Source: Neoscytalidium dimidiatum
Lineage: Eukaryota > Ascomycota > Dothideomycetes > Botryosphaeriales > Botryosphaeriaceae
Assembly: GCA_037367355.1 (NCBI GenBank)
Contig: CM074700.1
Span: 434,001-498,000 of the forward strand
Direction: 5' to 3'
DNA: 64,000 nucleotides
Made by a program: the position numbers and the translations under genes. Below are positions 1 through 10,032 of the stretch, one piece after another; position 1 is the stretch's first letter, and each line of letters begins with the position of its first letter. The notes under the pieces are model-generated. The model did no database searches and was not told the DNA's origin. It was given only the letters and a program-made list of their open reading frames with translations.

Positions 1-497
1 CTCAGTCCGTTCACGCTGATCCAGCGGCACGTGGCCCAGTCCGGGCGAGGCTGGTCCAGGAATTCTTTCAGGGAGCTGTTGTCCAGAGCGTGCTGCTCCA
101 TGTATTCGTCCGAGAAATCGATGATAGTGATGGTGCACTCTTCCCTCAGGTGGGCATGGCGCTGGTCCGCTTCGGTCTTGGCCGTGTCGATGCCGGGCTC
201 TGCCCCGGGCTCGGCCTCCCAAACGGGCCGCGGCGTGGGGGAATTGCGGTAGTGCTTCACGGTGTTGGAGCGAATCGGACGGCGCTGGGCGATGGTCGAA
301 CTGTCAACCGAGTATCTGGCATCCGCGCCCGTGGCGGTGGGCGAGGTCGCGCTCTCGCGCCGGCTGCGACTGGTGCGCGGAGAACGCGGCGACCGCTGGG
401 CTTCGACATCATAGGGGCTGCTGGTGTTCAGGGAGCTCAGGTTGGAGCTCCCCGCAGCCGGCGGGGAGTAGAAGTCGCGCACCGTCGGCTCGGCCAT
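1..497 (-). CDS. CorA-family Mg2+ transporter, N-terminal part (partial)
   Basis: Reading the minus strand from the ATG at 497 gives an uninterrupted frame of 165 codons that leaves the window at base 1 without a stop, so only the 5' end is present. The first ~100 residues are Ser/Pro/Arg-rich and look disordered, the usual cytosolic leader of fungal CorA/Alr/Mnr2-type proteins. The last ~60 residues include ECTITIIDFSDEY and end in CRWISVNGLS, which matches the start of the CorA soluble domain, where fungal members read (V/I)xWI(x)VxGLSWD. The family moves Mg2+ across the plasma or vacuolar membrane; its two C-terminal membrane helices and GMN motif would lie outside the window. No intron is needed in the visible part. 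It is transcribed away from the samB-like gene, with about 1.4 kb between the two starts. The family call is from memory of the motif; plasma membrane versus vacuole cannot be decided. Confidence 0.75.
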   Translation of the reverse strand, partial: MAEPTVRDFYSPPAAGSSNLSSLNTSSPYDVEAQRSPRSPRTSRSRRESATSPTATGADARYSVDSSTIAQRRPIRSNTVKHYRNSPTPRPVWEAEPGAEPGIDTAKTEADQRHAHLREECTITIIDFSDEYMEQHALDNSSLKEFLDQPRPDWATCRWISVNGL

Positions 498-1929
498 GGA
501 GGGCGCTGCAAGGAGTGAAACAATTGCTGCGCTGCTGGAACCGCGAGCGAATGCTAGCCAAGTGCAGCGACAGCTGTGCTGGCGTCATGAGCAGATGTCT
601 GGGCAGAAGGGGTCCAAGGGTCGCGCCCTGAGGCCAGCTGCGCACGCGTTTTGTCGGCCGTCCGCTCTAGATTGCGCGCCCGTATTATTTGCCCAAGGGG
701 GTGCTAGCCGAGGCGCTGGTCGAGCATCAGAGTGTCTGAGGCTGTCGCGCAGTGGAGCTCGCGGGCGGCGGAGTCATGGAGCGCGCGCAGCTGCTGGGAC
801 GGCAGCGGTAGCAATGGCAATGGCAACGGCAATGGCAGCGGCGGCGGCGGCGCACTCTATGTACGTACGCCGGCCGGAGTGGAGTAGCGGTCACCTGCAG
901 AGCCCAGCGGTGGTCAAGCATGCAGCGAACAGCCTTGGTGCTTCGCGCGGCTTCGGGGGCGCGCCCACCGGCCGATTTCGATGGGCGCCCGCTCCAGTCC
1001 TCGGGCCAGCCCTGCGCACGGCAGCGAGGCCCTTCTCGATGGATGCGCGCTGCTGGGCCGCCCTTTCGGCGGACAATACGCCTGGTCGGAGATTGTGATT
1101 GGCCCCGGTCGCGCTTTTACCTCTGAGACACGCAGTATTTCGCGTGCAGGCGAGGCCGGTAAGCTATTAATCATCGGCAAGCCAAGCCCCAGGCCCGAGA
1201 CGGCGAGGGCCCGGCATTGGAGCATGAAGCCAAGGGTAATCTCGAGTCTCGGGCGCCAAGCGCAGCCTCCTCACTTTACAGCGCACCCATCTGCCCACGC
1301 CAGACTCCTCACCCTACCTCGACCGCAGCACCCGCCCATCCTCCGTCCACGCGCCGCTGCATCTTCTACTCCCTCCCGCCGTCTTGAACCGCCCAGCTCC
1401 CGCGCCCGACTCGATCCCCGACCGCTCGCCCGCTCGCCCGCTCGAGGACTCCGGCAGCGCGCCATCGCCACGGCTCGTGCGCCTTCCCGACGTGGCCCCC
1501 TCAGGAGAGCAAACATCATCAAGAGCTGCCCCAGGCCATCGAACCAGTCGACCGGCCTTGCTTACGTGCCCGGCCTGACCTCCAACGCCACCCGACCGGT
1601 CCGGATGTCGCCTTGTCATCCTCTGCTGTGATCGCACGCTCCAGCTCAAGCCCTTCTCAGTGGCGCCCGCCCACCACTCGACCCTCCACCCCATTACTCC
1701 GCCGATTGGCACACGCTCGACGCCGTGTTTGCTTTCAGGAAAGGGCGTTTCTTCTCTTGCATTGCTGGCGTTACTGGGTGCGTATCGTTGCTCCCTGTCG
1801 ACATGTCCGACGACCCTGTGCTAACCGTGCTGCCGACCAGCTCTTTCTTCATTTCGGATCACTCTGGCAATCCCAGCATCTAGGCTCTATTAGGGAAATC
1901 GACCGAAGCATCTCCTCAAAACCGCAGCC
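498..1929. promoter_or_regulatory. Divergent intergenic region between the CorA-like and samB-like genes
   Basis: No coding exon is convincing here; the several open frames on both strands are GC-rich shadows without family features. From about 1,260 to 1,700 the plus strand is strongly pyrimidine-rich and C-rich, as in long 5' leaders of fungal housekeeping genes, and probably contains the promoter and untranslated leader of the plus-strand gene starting at 1,930. Confidence 0.5.
801..852. repeat. GGCAAT/GGCAGC microsatellite running into GCG repeats
   Basis: The plus strand reads a degenerate 6-bp repeat (GGCAAT, GGCAAC, GGCAGC variants) that ends in a run of GCG triplets. It lies in the shared upstream region, about 300 bp from the transporter start and over 1 kb from the samB-like start. 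Confidence 0.8.
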
Positions 1930-3783
1930 ATGCGCGAGGTCAACTTCAGCATCCCCAACTCCAACAAGGCCTCCGTCGGCATCACTACCGCCCTCTATGA
2001 CCGCCGTGCGCTCGACTGCACATCCACCCTTCCCCTCATCAACTCCCTGAACCATCTTGCCTATCTCACCACGTCATCGGCCCGCATTCGTGATATTCTC
2101 ACCGTCGATGGCGGCGTCGAGCGGTTGGTATGCATACTTAAAGAGGGGAGGAGCAAGGATATGATGGACATCTGGAAGTGGAACCTCGCTTTCCAGTGTG
2201 TCGTCAATATTGGCGTCCGCGGTTCCGAGGCCGTGAGGACGAGGGTAGTGGAAGCCGATATGGTGCCTGTGATTGCTACAGTACTCGACAACTACATCCG
2301 TGTCATCGACAAGTGCCGGGAGAAGGCCGAGGCGGAGTATAAACGCAGCAATCCTCGCTTTGGTATCTCCGGGAGGCACTACGGTAGGGCTGGTGATCCC
2401 CTTGGCCCTGGTCTTGGTCATCGCTCGGATCGGTCACGACGCCAAGCTCCCCCTCCGATCGAGATTCCGCAACCTCTTCCTTTTCCTCAGCCGCAGCTGG
2501 AGGCGCAGGCTGTGGATACGACTCCGCAGCCTGCTTTTTCTATGAGTTCTCCTCCGGAGCGTACCACCTTCGCCCGGTCACACCACCACCACCATCATCA
2601 CCACCGCAGCGAAAACCGAACCCACAACCTCGCGCCCAGGAGCGGCACAGGCCGTCAACACGCCACCCAAGCCCTTCACAGTGTCTCCACCATGGATACG
2701 CAGGATTCATTCGGCCTTCGTCCCGTTAGAGATGCTGATCGTCTTCCTTCTATGCTCCCCTCCTTGCAGCGTGAGATGACTTCCCAGCCTGAATCTCCCA
2801 CCACCCCCAATGCTGTCGCACAACCGGAGTCGTCTAGGTCACAGGCTGCTGCTACCCGGGCCCGCAGGAGGCCGTCTATTCGTCATCAAGTTTCGACTTC
2901 CGGTGATTCAGACAACGATGGTCAGGTTGAGGAAATTGCCGCCGATGACTCTAACACGGCGGGATCCGCAGGAGAGCCCATTGTTGGCATCCAAAATGAA
3001 ATAAACATGCAGGATATTGTTGATAACGAAGAGATGCTCGACGCTGGCGCGACGCCCGTAGGTCTAGCCGCTCCTGCCTCCGAGGCCGCTGATGCCGAGA
3101 CTTTCAACATTACGCACCGCTCTGCTATCGATGGCAGTATTCTCAACCCGGCAGCAACACAAGCGGCAGGTCCCTTGGGTTTCTCGCCTGTTCAGCCCGC
3201 CATTAACGTAGCAAACGCGACCCCGCCCACAGGCATGCAAGCCAATTGGTACCCGCGCTCCGTTCAGGATCGCAGCGCAACTGCAGGCGTGCTTGCCGCC
3301 ATGCCTCGGGACGAGGATGTCCTCATGTCCCTACAGCTGCTGGCATACGTCTCCAAATATTGCAATCTTCGGTCGTACTTCCAGAAGTCGCACCTTGTGC
3401 CCAAACTTAGGATTGGCAAGGAGCTGAATCTTCTTGACGGGGATAGCTCGACGCCGATGACGGAGGAGGAGGAAGAGTGCGAAGAGGAGTATCTGCTACC
3501 CGACGATTTTAATATCTTCCCTTTGGTGGAGAAGTTCACCGTCCGCCATCATTCCCAGGATATGCAATACTGGGCGGGCGTGGTTATGCGAAACCTCTGC
3601 CGCAAAGACGACTCTCGCGGAGGCATCAGGCAGTGCGCATACTACCAGTGCGGCAAGTGGGAGGAGTACACGCGCCAGTTCGCCAAATGCCGCCGCTGCC
3701 GCCGCACGAAGTATTGCAGCAAGGAGTGTCAGAAGAGCGCCTGGGTGTACCACAGGCACTGGTGCGTCGCCGCACAGCAATAG
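1930..3783 (+). CDS. samB: SamB/Mub1-type MYND zinc-finger protein
   Basis: Single-exon gene of 617 codons. The N-terminal ~130 residues (start MREVNFSIPNSNKASVG; armadillo-like helical segment with a VNIGVRGSEAVRTRVVEADM core) are the conserved N-terminus of fungal SamB/Mub1. The middle (about 150-440) is low-complexity and probably disordered, with an eight-residue His run near residue 220 and several acidic patches. The C-terminus (about 570-612) is a MYND finger: CAYYQCGKWEE, CRRCRRTKYCSKECQ, then HRHWC, giving the expected Cys/His ligands. In Aspergillus nidulans samB affects nuclear distribution and septum placement; yeast Mub1 is an adaptor of the Ubr2/Rad6 ubiquitin ligase that promotes Rpn4 turnover. 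The gene is intact and collinear with the family. The ATG follows a pyrimidine-rich leader and an A-rich start context (CGCAGCCATGC). Confidence 0.9.
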   Translation: MREVNFSIPNSNKASVGITTALYDRRALDCTSTLPLINSLNHLAYLTTSSARIRDILTVDGGVERLVCILKEGRSKDMMDIWKWNLAFQCVVNIGVRGSEAVRTRVVEADMVPVIATVLDNYIRVIDKCREKAEAEYKRSNPRFGISGRHYGRAGDPLGPGLGHRSDRSRRQAPPPIEIPQPLPFPQPQLEAQAVDTTPQPAFSMSSPPERTTFARSHHHHHHHHRSENRTHNLAPRSGTGRQHATQALHSVSTMDTQDSFGLRPVRDADRLPSMLPSLQREMTSQPESPTTPNAVAQPESSRSQAAATRARRRPSIRHQVSTSGDSDNDGQVEEIAADDSNTAGSAGEPIVGIQNEINMQDIVDNEEMLDAGATPVGLAAPASEAADAETFNITHRSAIDGSILNPAATQAAGPLGFSPVQPAINVANATPPTGMQANWYPRSVQDRSATAGVLAAMPRDEDVLMSLQLLAYVSKYCNLRSYFQKSHLVPKLRIGKELNLLDGDSSTPMTEEEEECEEEYLLPDDFNIFPLVEKFTVRHHSQDMQYWAGVVMRNLCRKDDSRGGIRQCAYYQCGKWEEYTRQFAKCRRCRRTKYCSKECQKSAWVYHRHWCVAAQQ

Positions 3784-4851
3784 GCATGCGGCGGGCACGT
3801 CCAGCCTTTACCCTTTTTCTTTCCAGTCACAGTCATCATACCCATTTATTCAGCATTTGGCACGGCGCAGGGACAGAGATTCAGTTTGTGTGCATCAAAG
3901 AACTAATGACATGGGACGACTCATCCGTTTTTTGAAACTCTTTGGCGGAATCTTACAGCTAGTAGGAGTTCTTGGAGGGTCTGTTTTCTACTTTTTGGGC
4001 TGCTCGGTGGACGGACAAAAATTGATTCGTCTTCGTCACTCACGAATCGGTTCATATTCTTTGCTCTTGAGTGTTGGATCCTGCCTCTTCTTTGTACCCA
4101 GCGATAGGCATGTAGTTGATCCGCTCCTTTCCTACTGGAGATAATTGTCTTTTGTCGTGAAAAGAGTCGCTCTCCTGCCTTTGGGTTGATGTGGTGTAAA
4201 TGATCGCCAAGTAGGTTACTTCTCCACAGCTCGCACATTGCAGGCTGGCGTCCCCCGGACGAGGTCCGCGGCGCGAACAGTGCCGGGCGCGTGTGCACAC
4301 GGCTTTCGGCAGCTAAGCTTTTGGCGGACTTTGCATTGGAGATGAGCTTGCAGCCTTGAAACAACCACGCGGCTGGCAGCCATAGGTTTGTCGGGATGAA
4401 CTGCTGAAAGTCAACAAAGAACCGTTCCTGCAGAGGGGCGAGCCACTGAGGAGCAGGATCTCGATTACGTCAGGAGGCTAAATTTAGGGCGTTGTCAAAA
4501 GTGTCCAATGCGGACGCCAGGGCGGCGGGACCACTGGCACCGGGAGCAACCAAGGGTGGCTCGGCGCTCCTCTGCCCAGCTGCCCGTTGACGAAGCCTTC
4601 TCGGCTTCCAGAAGCACCAGCTTGCTGCGCCCCAGGCCACCTCTCTGATCCATTGAGCCTCGCACGAACCCTCCCCATGCAGCCTTGTGTCTTCCAACCA
4701 TCTGTCCTGACATCCCGTTGTTCTTCGACCCGCGATTCTTCACCCCACGGGCCCTCCAGCACGACGTCATTCGCTGCATCCCGACCGCTGCCAAAGCCAA
4801 GCTTCCCTTCCCTTCCCTTATGACCCGCGCCCGTGAACACGCCCCCAGAGC
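3784..4851. other. Intergenic region, samB-like 3' end to flippase 5' leader
   Basis: No gene seen. The first ~400 bp are T-rich and suit a 3' untranslated region; 4,580-4,850 is C-rich and suits the leader of the flippase gene. Short open frames on both strands have no recognisable features. Confidence 0.5.
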
Positions 4852-7800
4852 ATGAGCGGGCCCGCCGGCCGATCGAGTCCTCACGAGCCAGACATGCGCC
4901 GAAGGCGCTCATCGCACGTCGACGAGGACGCAAACGCCCAAGATGCTTCCTCGAATCCCGGCACCGGCATGCATGACCTCGATAGGTCCGGCCGCAGAGT
5001 CTTCACGGAGCCCGGGTCACACCAGCCTACCTCGACCTCGTCCGGCGTCGACAGCACCGATTTACCCACTTCGCCGACGAATGCTCCTACCGAGCGCGCC
5101 CCGAGGGTCAGGTTCTCTACGGATATCGAACGGAGCACGGCACCCAGCGACCTAGATGGTGGTGATGGCAACGGCAGGCTGCTTCCGGCGGCTCCGCCGG
5201 GAAGAGCAATGGGACATCTGGAACGGCCGGGCACGCCCAATCTTTCGGTAGATACAGCATCTGCGAATACTGCGGTGGAAGCAACTGCGCAAAGTCACGA
5301 CGCGGCGCGTTCGCCGGTCTCAAGCCCGCCCACCGGCACCCCGCAAACCGCCCGTTCCAGATTTTCGCCGCTGTCGCCCGGTGGCCGCAGCAGGGGATAT
5401 TCGCTGCGGAGCTCGCTCTTTCGCCGTAACGTGGAAAATCCGTCTGGATCGCCTGGAGCTGTGATAGAGTTACAGGATGCGGGAGCTTCCTCGAGCCAAG
5501 TTTCACCAACGCCGACCGGATCTGGCCAGCCAAAGAAATCCATTGACGGCGCTAGCGTGAACATAGAACAGTCTGAAATCTCCCCTCCCCATGGCTATGC
5601 TCAGGTGCCCAAGGGTGAAGACGAGAAGGCGGCCCTCAGGGGGATTTCTGCACTGCCAAACTATCAGTCATGGATCAACCAGAAAGACAGCAAGAAGCAT
5701 TTAATCAAGAACCTAAAGGAACGTGCTGAGCAACTGAGGAAATTCATTCTCCGCATTCAGGAAATTCCACCAAGCAAGGACGGCAGGCACATCGATCTTG
5801 ATGCAAGTCGCAAGGAAATCCTGATAGACGAAAGGACTGGGAAGCCCTATGTCCCAAACACCATTCGTTCGAGCCGCTACAATGCCTGGAATTTTCTACC
5901 TCGGCAACTAATTGCCCAGTTCTCGAAATTGGCAAACTTCTACTTCTTGTGCGTTTCTATTTTGCAGATGATACCCGGACTCAGTACGACTGGACAGTTT
6001 ACTACGATTGTCCCGCTGCTTTTCTTTGTCTCTCTGTCCATTGGAAAAGAAGGATATGATGATCTCCGAAGATACCGTCTAGACAAAGCAGAGAACAACC
6101 GAGAATGCACCGTTTTGCATGCATACAAACCAGTAGAGAAGGAGGCCGCCGAGTCGGACCCCAAAAATGATCCGGCAGCACCTTCTTTGGGACCAATACA
6201 CTGGGCAACGACGAAGTGGAAGGATCTTAAAGTTGGCGACATTGTAAAACTCAAGCGCGACGACGCTGCTCCTGCGGATCTGGTATTGCTTCATTCTTCC
6301 GGCCCAAATGGAATTGCCTTTGTGGAAACCATGGCTTTAGACGGCGAAACGAACTTGAAAAGCAAACAGACATCAGCGTTGCTGGCGAAGACGTGCAAGA
6401 ATGACGAGGAAATTGCGGCTTGCCGAGCGCATTTCGTCGTTGAAGATCCCAACATCGATCTTTACAACTTCGAAGGTAAAATCACCTATGGTGGGGAGAC
6501 CGCACCACTTACCAATGCCGAGATCATCTACCGGGGGAGCATCCTCAGGAACACCCCGGAAGCGGTTGGCATGGTGATCTACTCTGGAGAGGACTGCAAG
6601 ATCCGAATGAATGCGAACAAGAACCCCAGGATCAAGGCGCCTGCGCTCCAAACTCTCGTTAACAGGATTGTCATTATCATCGTCATTTTCGTCATTCTCT
6701 TGGCTATATTCAACACCGTCGCTTATCAGATCTGGTCGGCAAATGAGGAAGATCACGCCTGGTATCTGACAAATGCTAGCGTTGCTTTCTTCCCGATTCT
6801 GGCTTCGTTCATCATCATGTTCAATACGATGATCCCTCTCTCCCTTTACGTGAGTTTGGAAATCGTCAAGGTTTGGCAGATGTGGATGTTGAACGACATC
6901 GACATGTATCACAAGGAGAGCAATACTCCGTTCGAGCCTCGTACATCCACGATCAACGAGGAGTTAGGCCAAGTCAGCTACATCTTCTCCGACAAGACTG
7001 GGACACTTACGGATAATTCCATGAAGTTCCGCAAGATGACCGTAGCGGGGACTGCTTGGCTTCATAACCATGACTTGGATCAACCAGAAAGCACCCTTAT
7101 CCGACGCCCGACACACAAGAAGAAGAACAAGGGTAAGAGACCGCTGCGGAAGAGCTTAGCCTCTGTTAGGCACTCCTTAAGGCAGGAACAAGACGGCTTT
7201 GAGAACCTTGGGAGCGAAGAAGGTGCTGCTGGAGCTGCAGAAGAACAAGAAGAGAGCCAATGGACTTCGTCCGCTCGCCCCGAAAAGCCTCAGTCGGAAC
7301 TTCTCACGAGCGACATGATTAAATACATTCAGCGCAAGCCATACACCGTGTTCGCAAGAAAGGCTCGAATGTTCCTGCTCTCGATCGCTCTATGCCATAC
7401 TTGCCTGCCAGAGAAGCAGAAGGATGGGACTATCGACTTCCAAGCCTCATCGCCTGATGAGTTGGCTCTCGTGCGAGCTGCTCAGGAGCTCGGTTATATG
7501 CTTATTGATCGCGATGTTGGTACTATCACGCTCAAGAGCTTTCCTTCTGCGGATGGAGAACCAGTCGTTGAGGTCTTCGAGGTCCTTGATATTATTGAGT
7601 TCTCGAGCAAACGTAAGAGAATGTCGGCGATCGTACGCTTTCCTGATAACCGCATCTGTCTGTTATGCAAGGGAGCCGATTCAATCGTCATGCAACGTCT
7701 CAAGAACGCATCACTTGCCCACCAGAAAGTGGTCGAAATTGAACGCCGAGCAAATAAGAGGAAGAGTATGGAGGCTCAAGTTGCTATCGCTCGGAAAAGC

Positions 7801-10032
7801 GAACAGCTAGAGCGCAAGAGTATGAGCCGTCCTAGTTTCACCATCGGGCGTAAGAGTCTTGGTGGTGTCAGCCGCCCGAGTATTGGAAGCACCAAGATGC
7901 AGCCCATTAGAGATGAACTGAACCAATGGCTCGAGGAGCGGGAGAGAGATATCGACGTCTCTTCTATGGAAGAGCAGAGCATGTATTACTCCCCTCGCCC
8001 GTCTGCTCAGTTCAACGGACGCCAGTCGATGGCTGCATCCGAGGCGCGCAGCTCGATGCAGCTGGATTATGAGGACGAACTGGTCGAAGAAGCTCTTGTC
8101 GTCGATGAGCCAACCGTCTTTGAGCGATGCTTCCAGCACATCAACGACTTCTCGACCGAGGGTCTTCGAACTCTTCTTTACGGATACCGTTTCCTTGACG
8201 AGCAAGAGTACCAGGCTTGGAAGAAGGTGTATCTCGATGCCACCACAAGCCTCGTTGACCGCCAGAACTTGATTGAGAGAGCTGGAGAGATGATCGAGCA
8301 AAACCTTGATCTTGCTGGAGCTACCGCCATCGAAGATAAACTTCAGAATGGCGTTCCTCAGACAATCGACAAGCTCCGTAGGGCAAACATCAAGATGTGG
8401 ATGCTCACTGGCGATAAACGTGAAACGGCTATCAACATAGGTCATTCATGCCGCTTGATCAAGGACTACTCTTCTCTCACCATTCTGGATCATGAAGATG
8501 GAAATGTTGAGCAGAACATTGCCGCAGCCATTGTTGACATCAGCGAAGGGAAGATTGCTCACTCTGTCGTTGTCGTCGATGGTCAGACTCTCTCCATGAT
8601 CGAGAACGATAAATCCGTCTACTCTCTATTCTTTGACCTTGCAGTTCTTGCTGACTCCGTCATCTGCTGCCGTGCTAGCCCCAGTCAGAAAGCGGGTTTG
8701 GTGAACATGGTACGCAAGAAGGTCAAGAAGTCAATCACGCTTGCCATTGGTGATGGCGCCAATGACATCGCCATGATCCAGGAGGCGCACGTCGGTATCG
8801 GCATCACCGGTAAGGAAGGTCTGCAGGCGGCAAGAGTGTCAGATTACTCGATGGCGCAGTTCAGATTCCTGACGAAACTACTCCTGGTGCACGGGCGATG
8901 GAACTACATCCGTACGTGCAAATACACTGTCGCGACATTCTGGAAGGAATTCTTGTTCTACCTGACACAGGCACTGTACCAGCGATGGGTAGGGTACACG
9001 GGCACCAGCTTGTACGAATCGTGGAGTCTAAGCATGTTCAACACGCTTTTCACGTCCCTCCCCGTCATCATCCTCGGCATTTTCGAGAAGGACCTGTCGC
9101 CTGCCACCCTCATCGCCGTGCCCGAGCTGTACACCAAAGGTCAGCGCAACGGCGGCTTCAACTTCAAGGTCTACCTGGGCTGGATGTTCATGGCTAGCTG
9201 CGAAATGACGATCGTGTACTTCTGCATGCTAGGCCTATACGGCCAAGCCATCTTCACTGGCGATCAATCCATCTACGCCCTCGGCACTCTCACCTACACC
9301 GCCATCGTCATCCTCATCTCGTTCAAGCTGCAGGGCCTCGAGATGCACGCCAAGACTTACACGGCGCTCTTCTCGTTCGTGTGCTCGGTGGGCGGCTGGT
9401 TCCTGTGGGACATCATCCTGGCGGCCAGCTACAGCGGCAACGAGAGCATCTACTACGTCAAGAACGGGCTGTGGGAGCGCGAGCGCTTCGGCCGCAACGC
9501 CCTGTGGTGGCTGACGCTGATCATGATCGTGGCGTGCGTCATCGTCTTCGAGATCGGCGTCCGCACCGTGCGCGCGGCCTTCTGGACCACGGACGTCGAC
9601 CAGTTCCAGGAGCTGGAGAAGGATCGCGACATCAAGCTGCGCTTCGAGGACGCGGCGGCGTCGGAGCTGGCGCAGGGGTGGGAGCGGTTCGGGAAGGAGG
9701 GCGAGGCGGCGCCGGCGCGGAAGCGCAAGGGGAACAAGCGGTGGAGTTTGAAGAAGTGGTTGGGGGATGAGGATTCGGACTCGGATGATGAGGATGAGGC
9801 GAGGGCGGAAGGTGAAGGGGTGGGTATGGTGCAGATGCGCACGGTCGAGGAGGAGGAGAGGAGAGAGGGCGAGGTGAGGGACTTGCTGATGAATCGGCCG
9901 GAGGAATTGGAGGAGGGTGAGGGCGGTGGCCAGGCGCAGCCCAAGAAGGCGAGGATGAGAGCCAGTTTGGAGATTCAGGAGATGTTGGCAACGAGGTTTG
10001 GTGGCGTGAAGAGGAGTGAGACGTTGAAGTAG
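4852..10032 (+). CDS. P4-type ATPase, phospholipid flippase of DNF3 type
   Basis: Single exon, 1,726 codons, close in length to yeast Dnf3 (about 1,650). Residues 1-300 are Ser/Pro-rich and disordered. The membrane core starts near residue 340: RYNAWNFLPRQLIAQFSKLA and the following LQMIPG segment fit Dnf3 better than Dnf1/2 or Drs2. P4 marks in order: actuator loop DGETN at 497-501, phosphorylation site DKTGT with Asp714, TGDKRETA, hinge GDGAND at 1300-1305, then about six further helices. The enzyme flips aminophospholipids or lyso-lipids to the cytosolic leaflet of Golgi/endosome/plasma membrane to keep lipid asymmetry during vesicle transport and hyphal growth; P4-ATPases usually need a Cdc50-type partner. 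An insertion in the nucleotide-binding domain (about 960-1085) is rich in RKS and RPS motifs. The C-terminal ~120 residues are acidic and basic low-complexity. P4 family is certain; the DNF3 subtype is inferred from memory. Confidence 0.93.
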   Translation: MSGPAGRSSPHEPDMRRRRSSHVDEDANAQDASSNPGTGMHDLDRSGRRVFTEPGSHQPTSTSSGVDSTDLPTSPTNAPTERAPRVRFSTDIERSTAPSDLDGGDGNGRLLPAAPPGRAMGHLERPGTPNLSVDTASANTAVEATAQSHDAARSPVSSPPTGTPQTARSRFSPLSPGGRSRGYSLRSSLFRRNVENPSGSPGAVIELQDAGASSSQVSPTPTGSGQPKKSIDGASVNIEQSEISPPHGYAQVPKGEDEKAALRGISALPNYQSWINQKDSKKHLIKNLKERAEQLRKFILRIQEIPPSKDGRHIDLDASRKEILIDERTGKPYVPNTIRSSRYNAWNFLPRQLIAQFSKLANFYFLCVSILQMIPGLSTTGQFTTIVPLLFFVSLSIGKEGYDDLRRYRLDKAENNRECTVLHAYKPVEKEAAESDPKNDPAAPSLGPIHWATTKWKDLKVGDIVKLKRDDAAPADLVLLHSSGPNGIAFVETMALDGETNLKSKQTSALLAKTCKNDEEIAACRAHFVVEDPNIDLYNFEGKITYGGETAPLTNAEIIYRGSILRNTPEAVGMVIYSGEDCKIRMNANKNPRIKAPALQTLVNRIVIIIVIFVILLAIFNTVAYQIWSANEEDHAWYLTNASVAFFPILASFIIMFNTMIPLSLYVSLEIVKVWQMWMLNDIDMYHKESNTPFEPRTSTINEELGQVSYIFSDKTGTLTDNSMKFRKMTVAGTAWLHNHDLDQPESTLIRRPTHKKKNKGKRPLRKSLASVRHSLRQEQDGFENLGSEEGAAGAAEEQEESQWTSSARPEKPQSELLTSDMIKYIQRKPYTVFARKARMFLLSIALCHTCLPEKQKDGTIDFQASSPDELALVRAAQELGYMLIDRDVGTITLKSFPSADGEPVVEVFEVLDIIEFSSKRKRMSAIVRFPDNRICLLCKGADSIVMQRLKNASLAHQKVVEIERRANKRKSMEAQVAIARKSEQLERKSMSRPSFTIGRKSLGGVSRPSIGSTKMQPIRDELNQWLEERERDIDVSSMEEQSMYYSPRPSAQFNGRQSMAASEARSSMQLDYEDELVEEALVVDEPTVFERCFQHINDFSTEGLRTLLYGYRFLDEQEYQAWKKVYLDATTSLVDRQNLIERAGEMIEQNLDLAGATAIEDKLQNGVPQTIDKLRRANIKMWMLTGDKRETAINIGHSCRLIKDYSSLTILDHEDGNVEQNIAAAIVDISEGKIAHSVVVVDGQTLSMIENDKSVYSLFFDLAVLADSVICCRASPSQKAGLVNMVRKKVKKSITLAIGDGANDIAMIQEAHVGIGITGKEGLQAARVSDYSMAQFRFLTKLLLVHGRWNYIRTCKYTVATFWKEFLFYLTQALYQRWVGYTGTSLYESWSLSMFNTLFTSLPVIILGIFEKDLSPATLIAVPELYTKGQRNGGFNFKVYLGWMFMASCEMTIVYFCMLGLYGQAIFTGDQSIYALGTLTYTAIVILISFKLQGLEMHAKTYTALFSFVCSVGGWFLWDIILAASYSGNESIYYVKNGLWERERFGRNALWWLTLIMIVACVIVFEIGVRTVRAAFWTTDVDQFQELEKDRDIKLRFEDAAASELAQGWERFGKEGEAAPARKRKGNKRWSLKKWLGDEDSDSDDEDEARAEGEGVGMVQMRTVEEEERREGEVRDLLMNRPEELEEGEGGGQAQPKKARMRASLEIQEMLATRFGGVKRSETLK

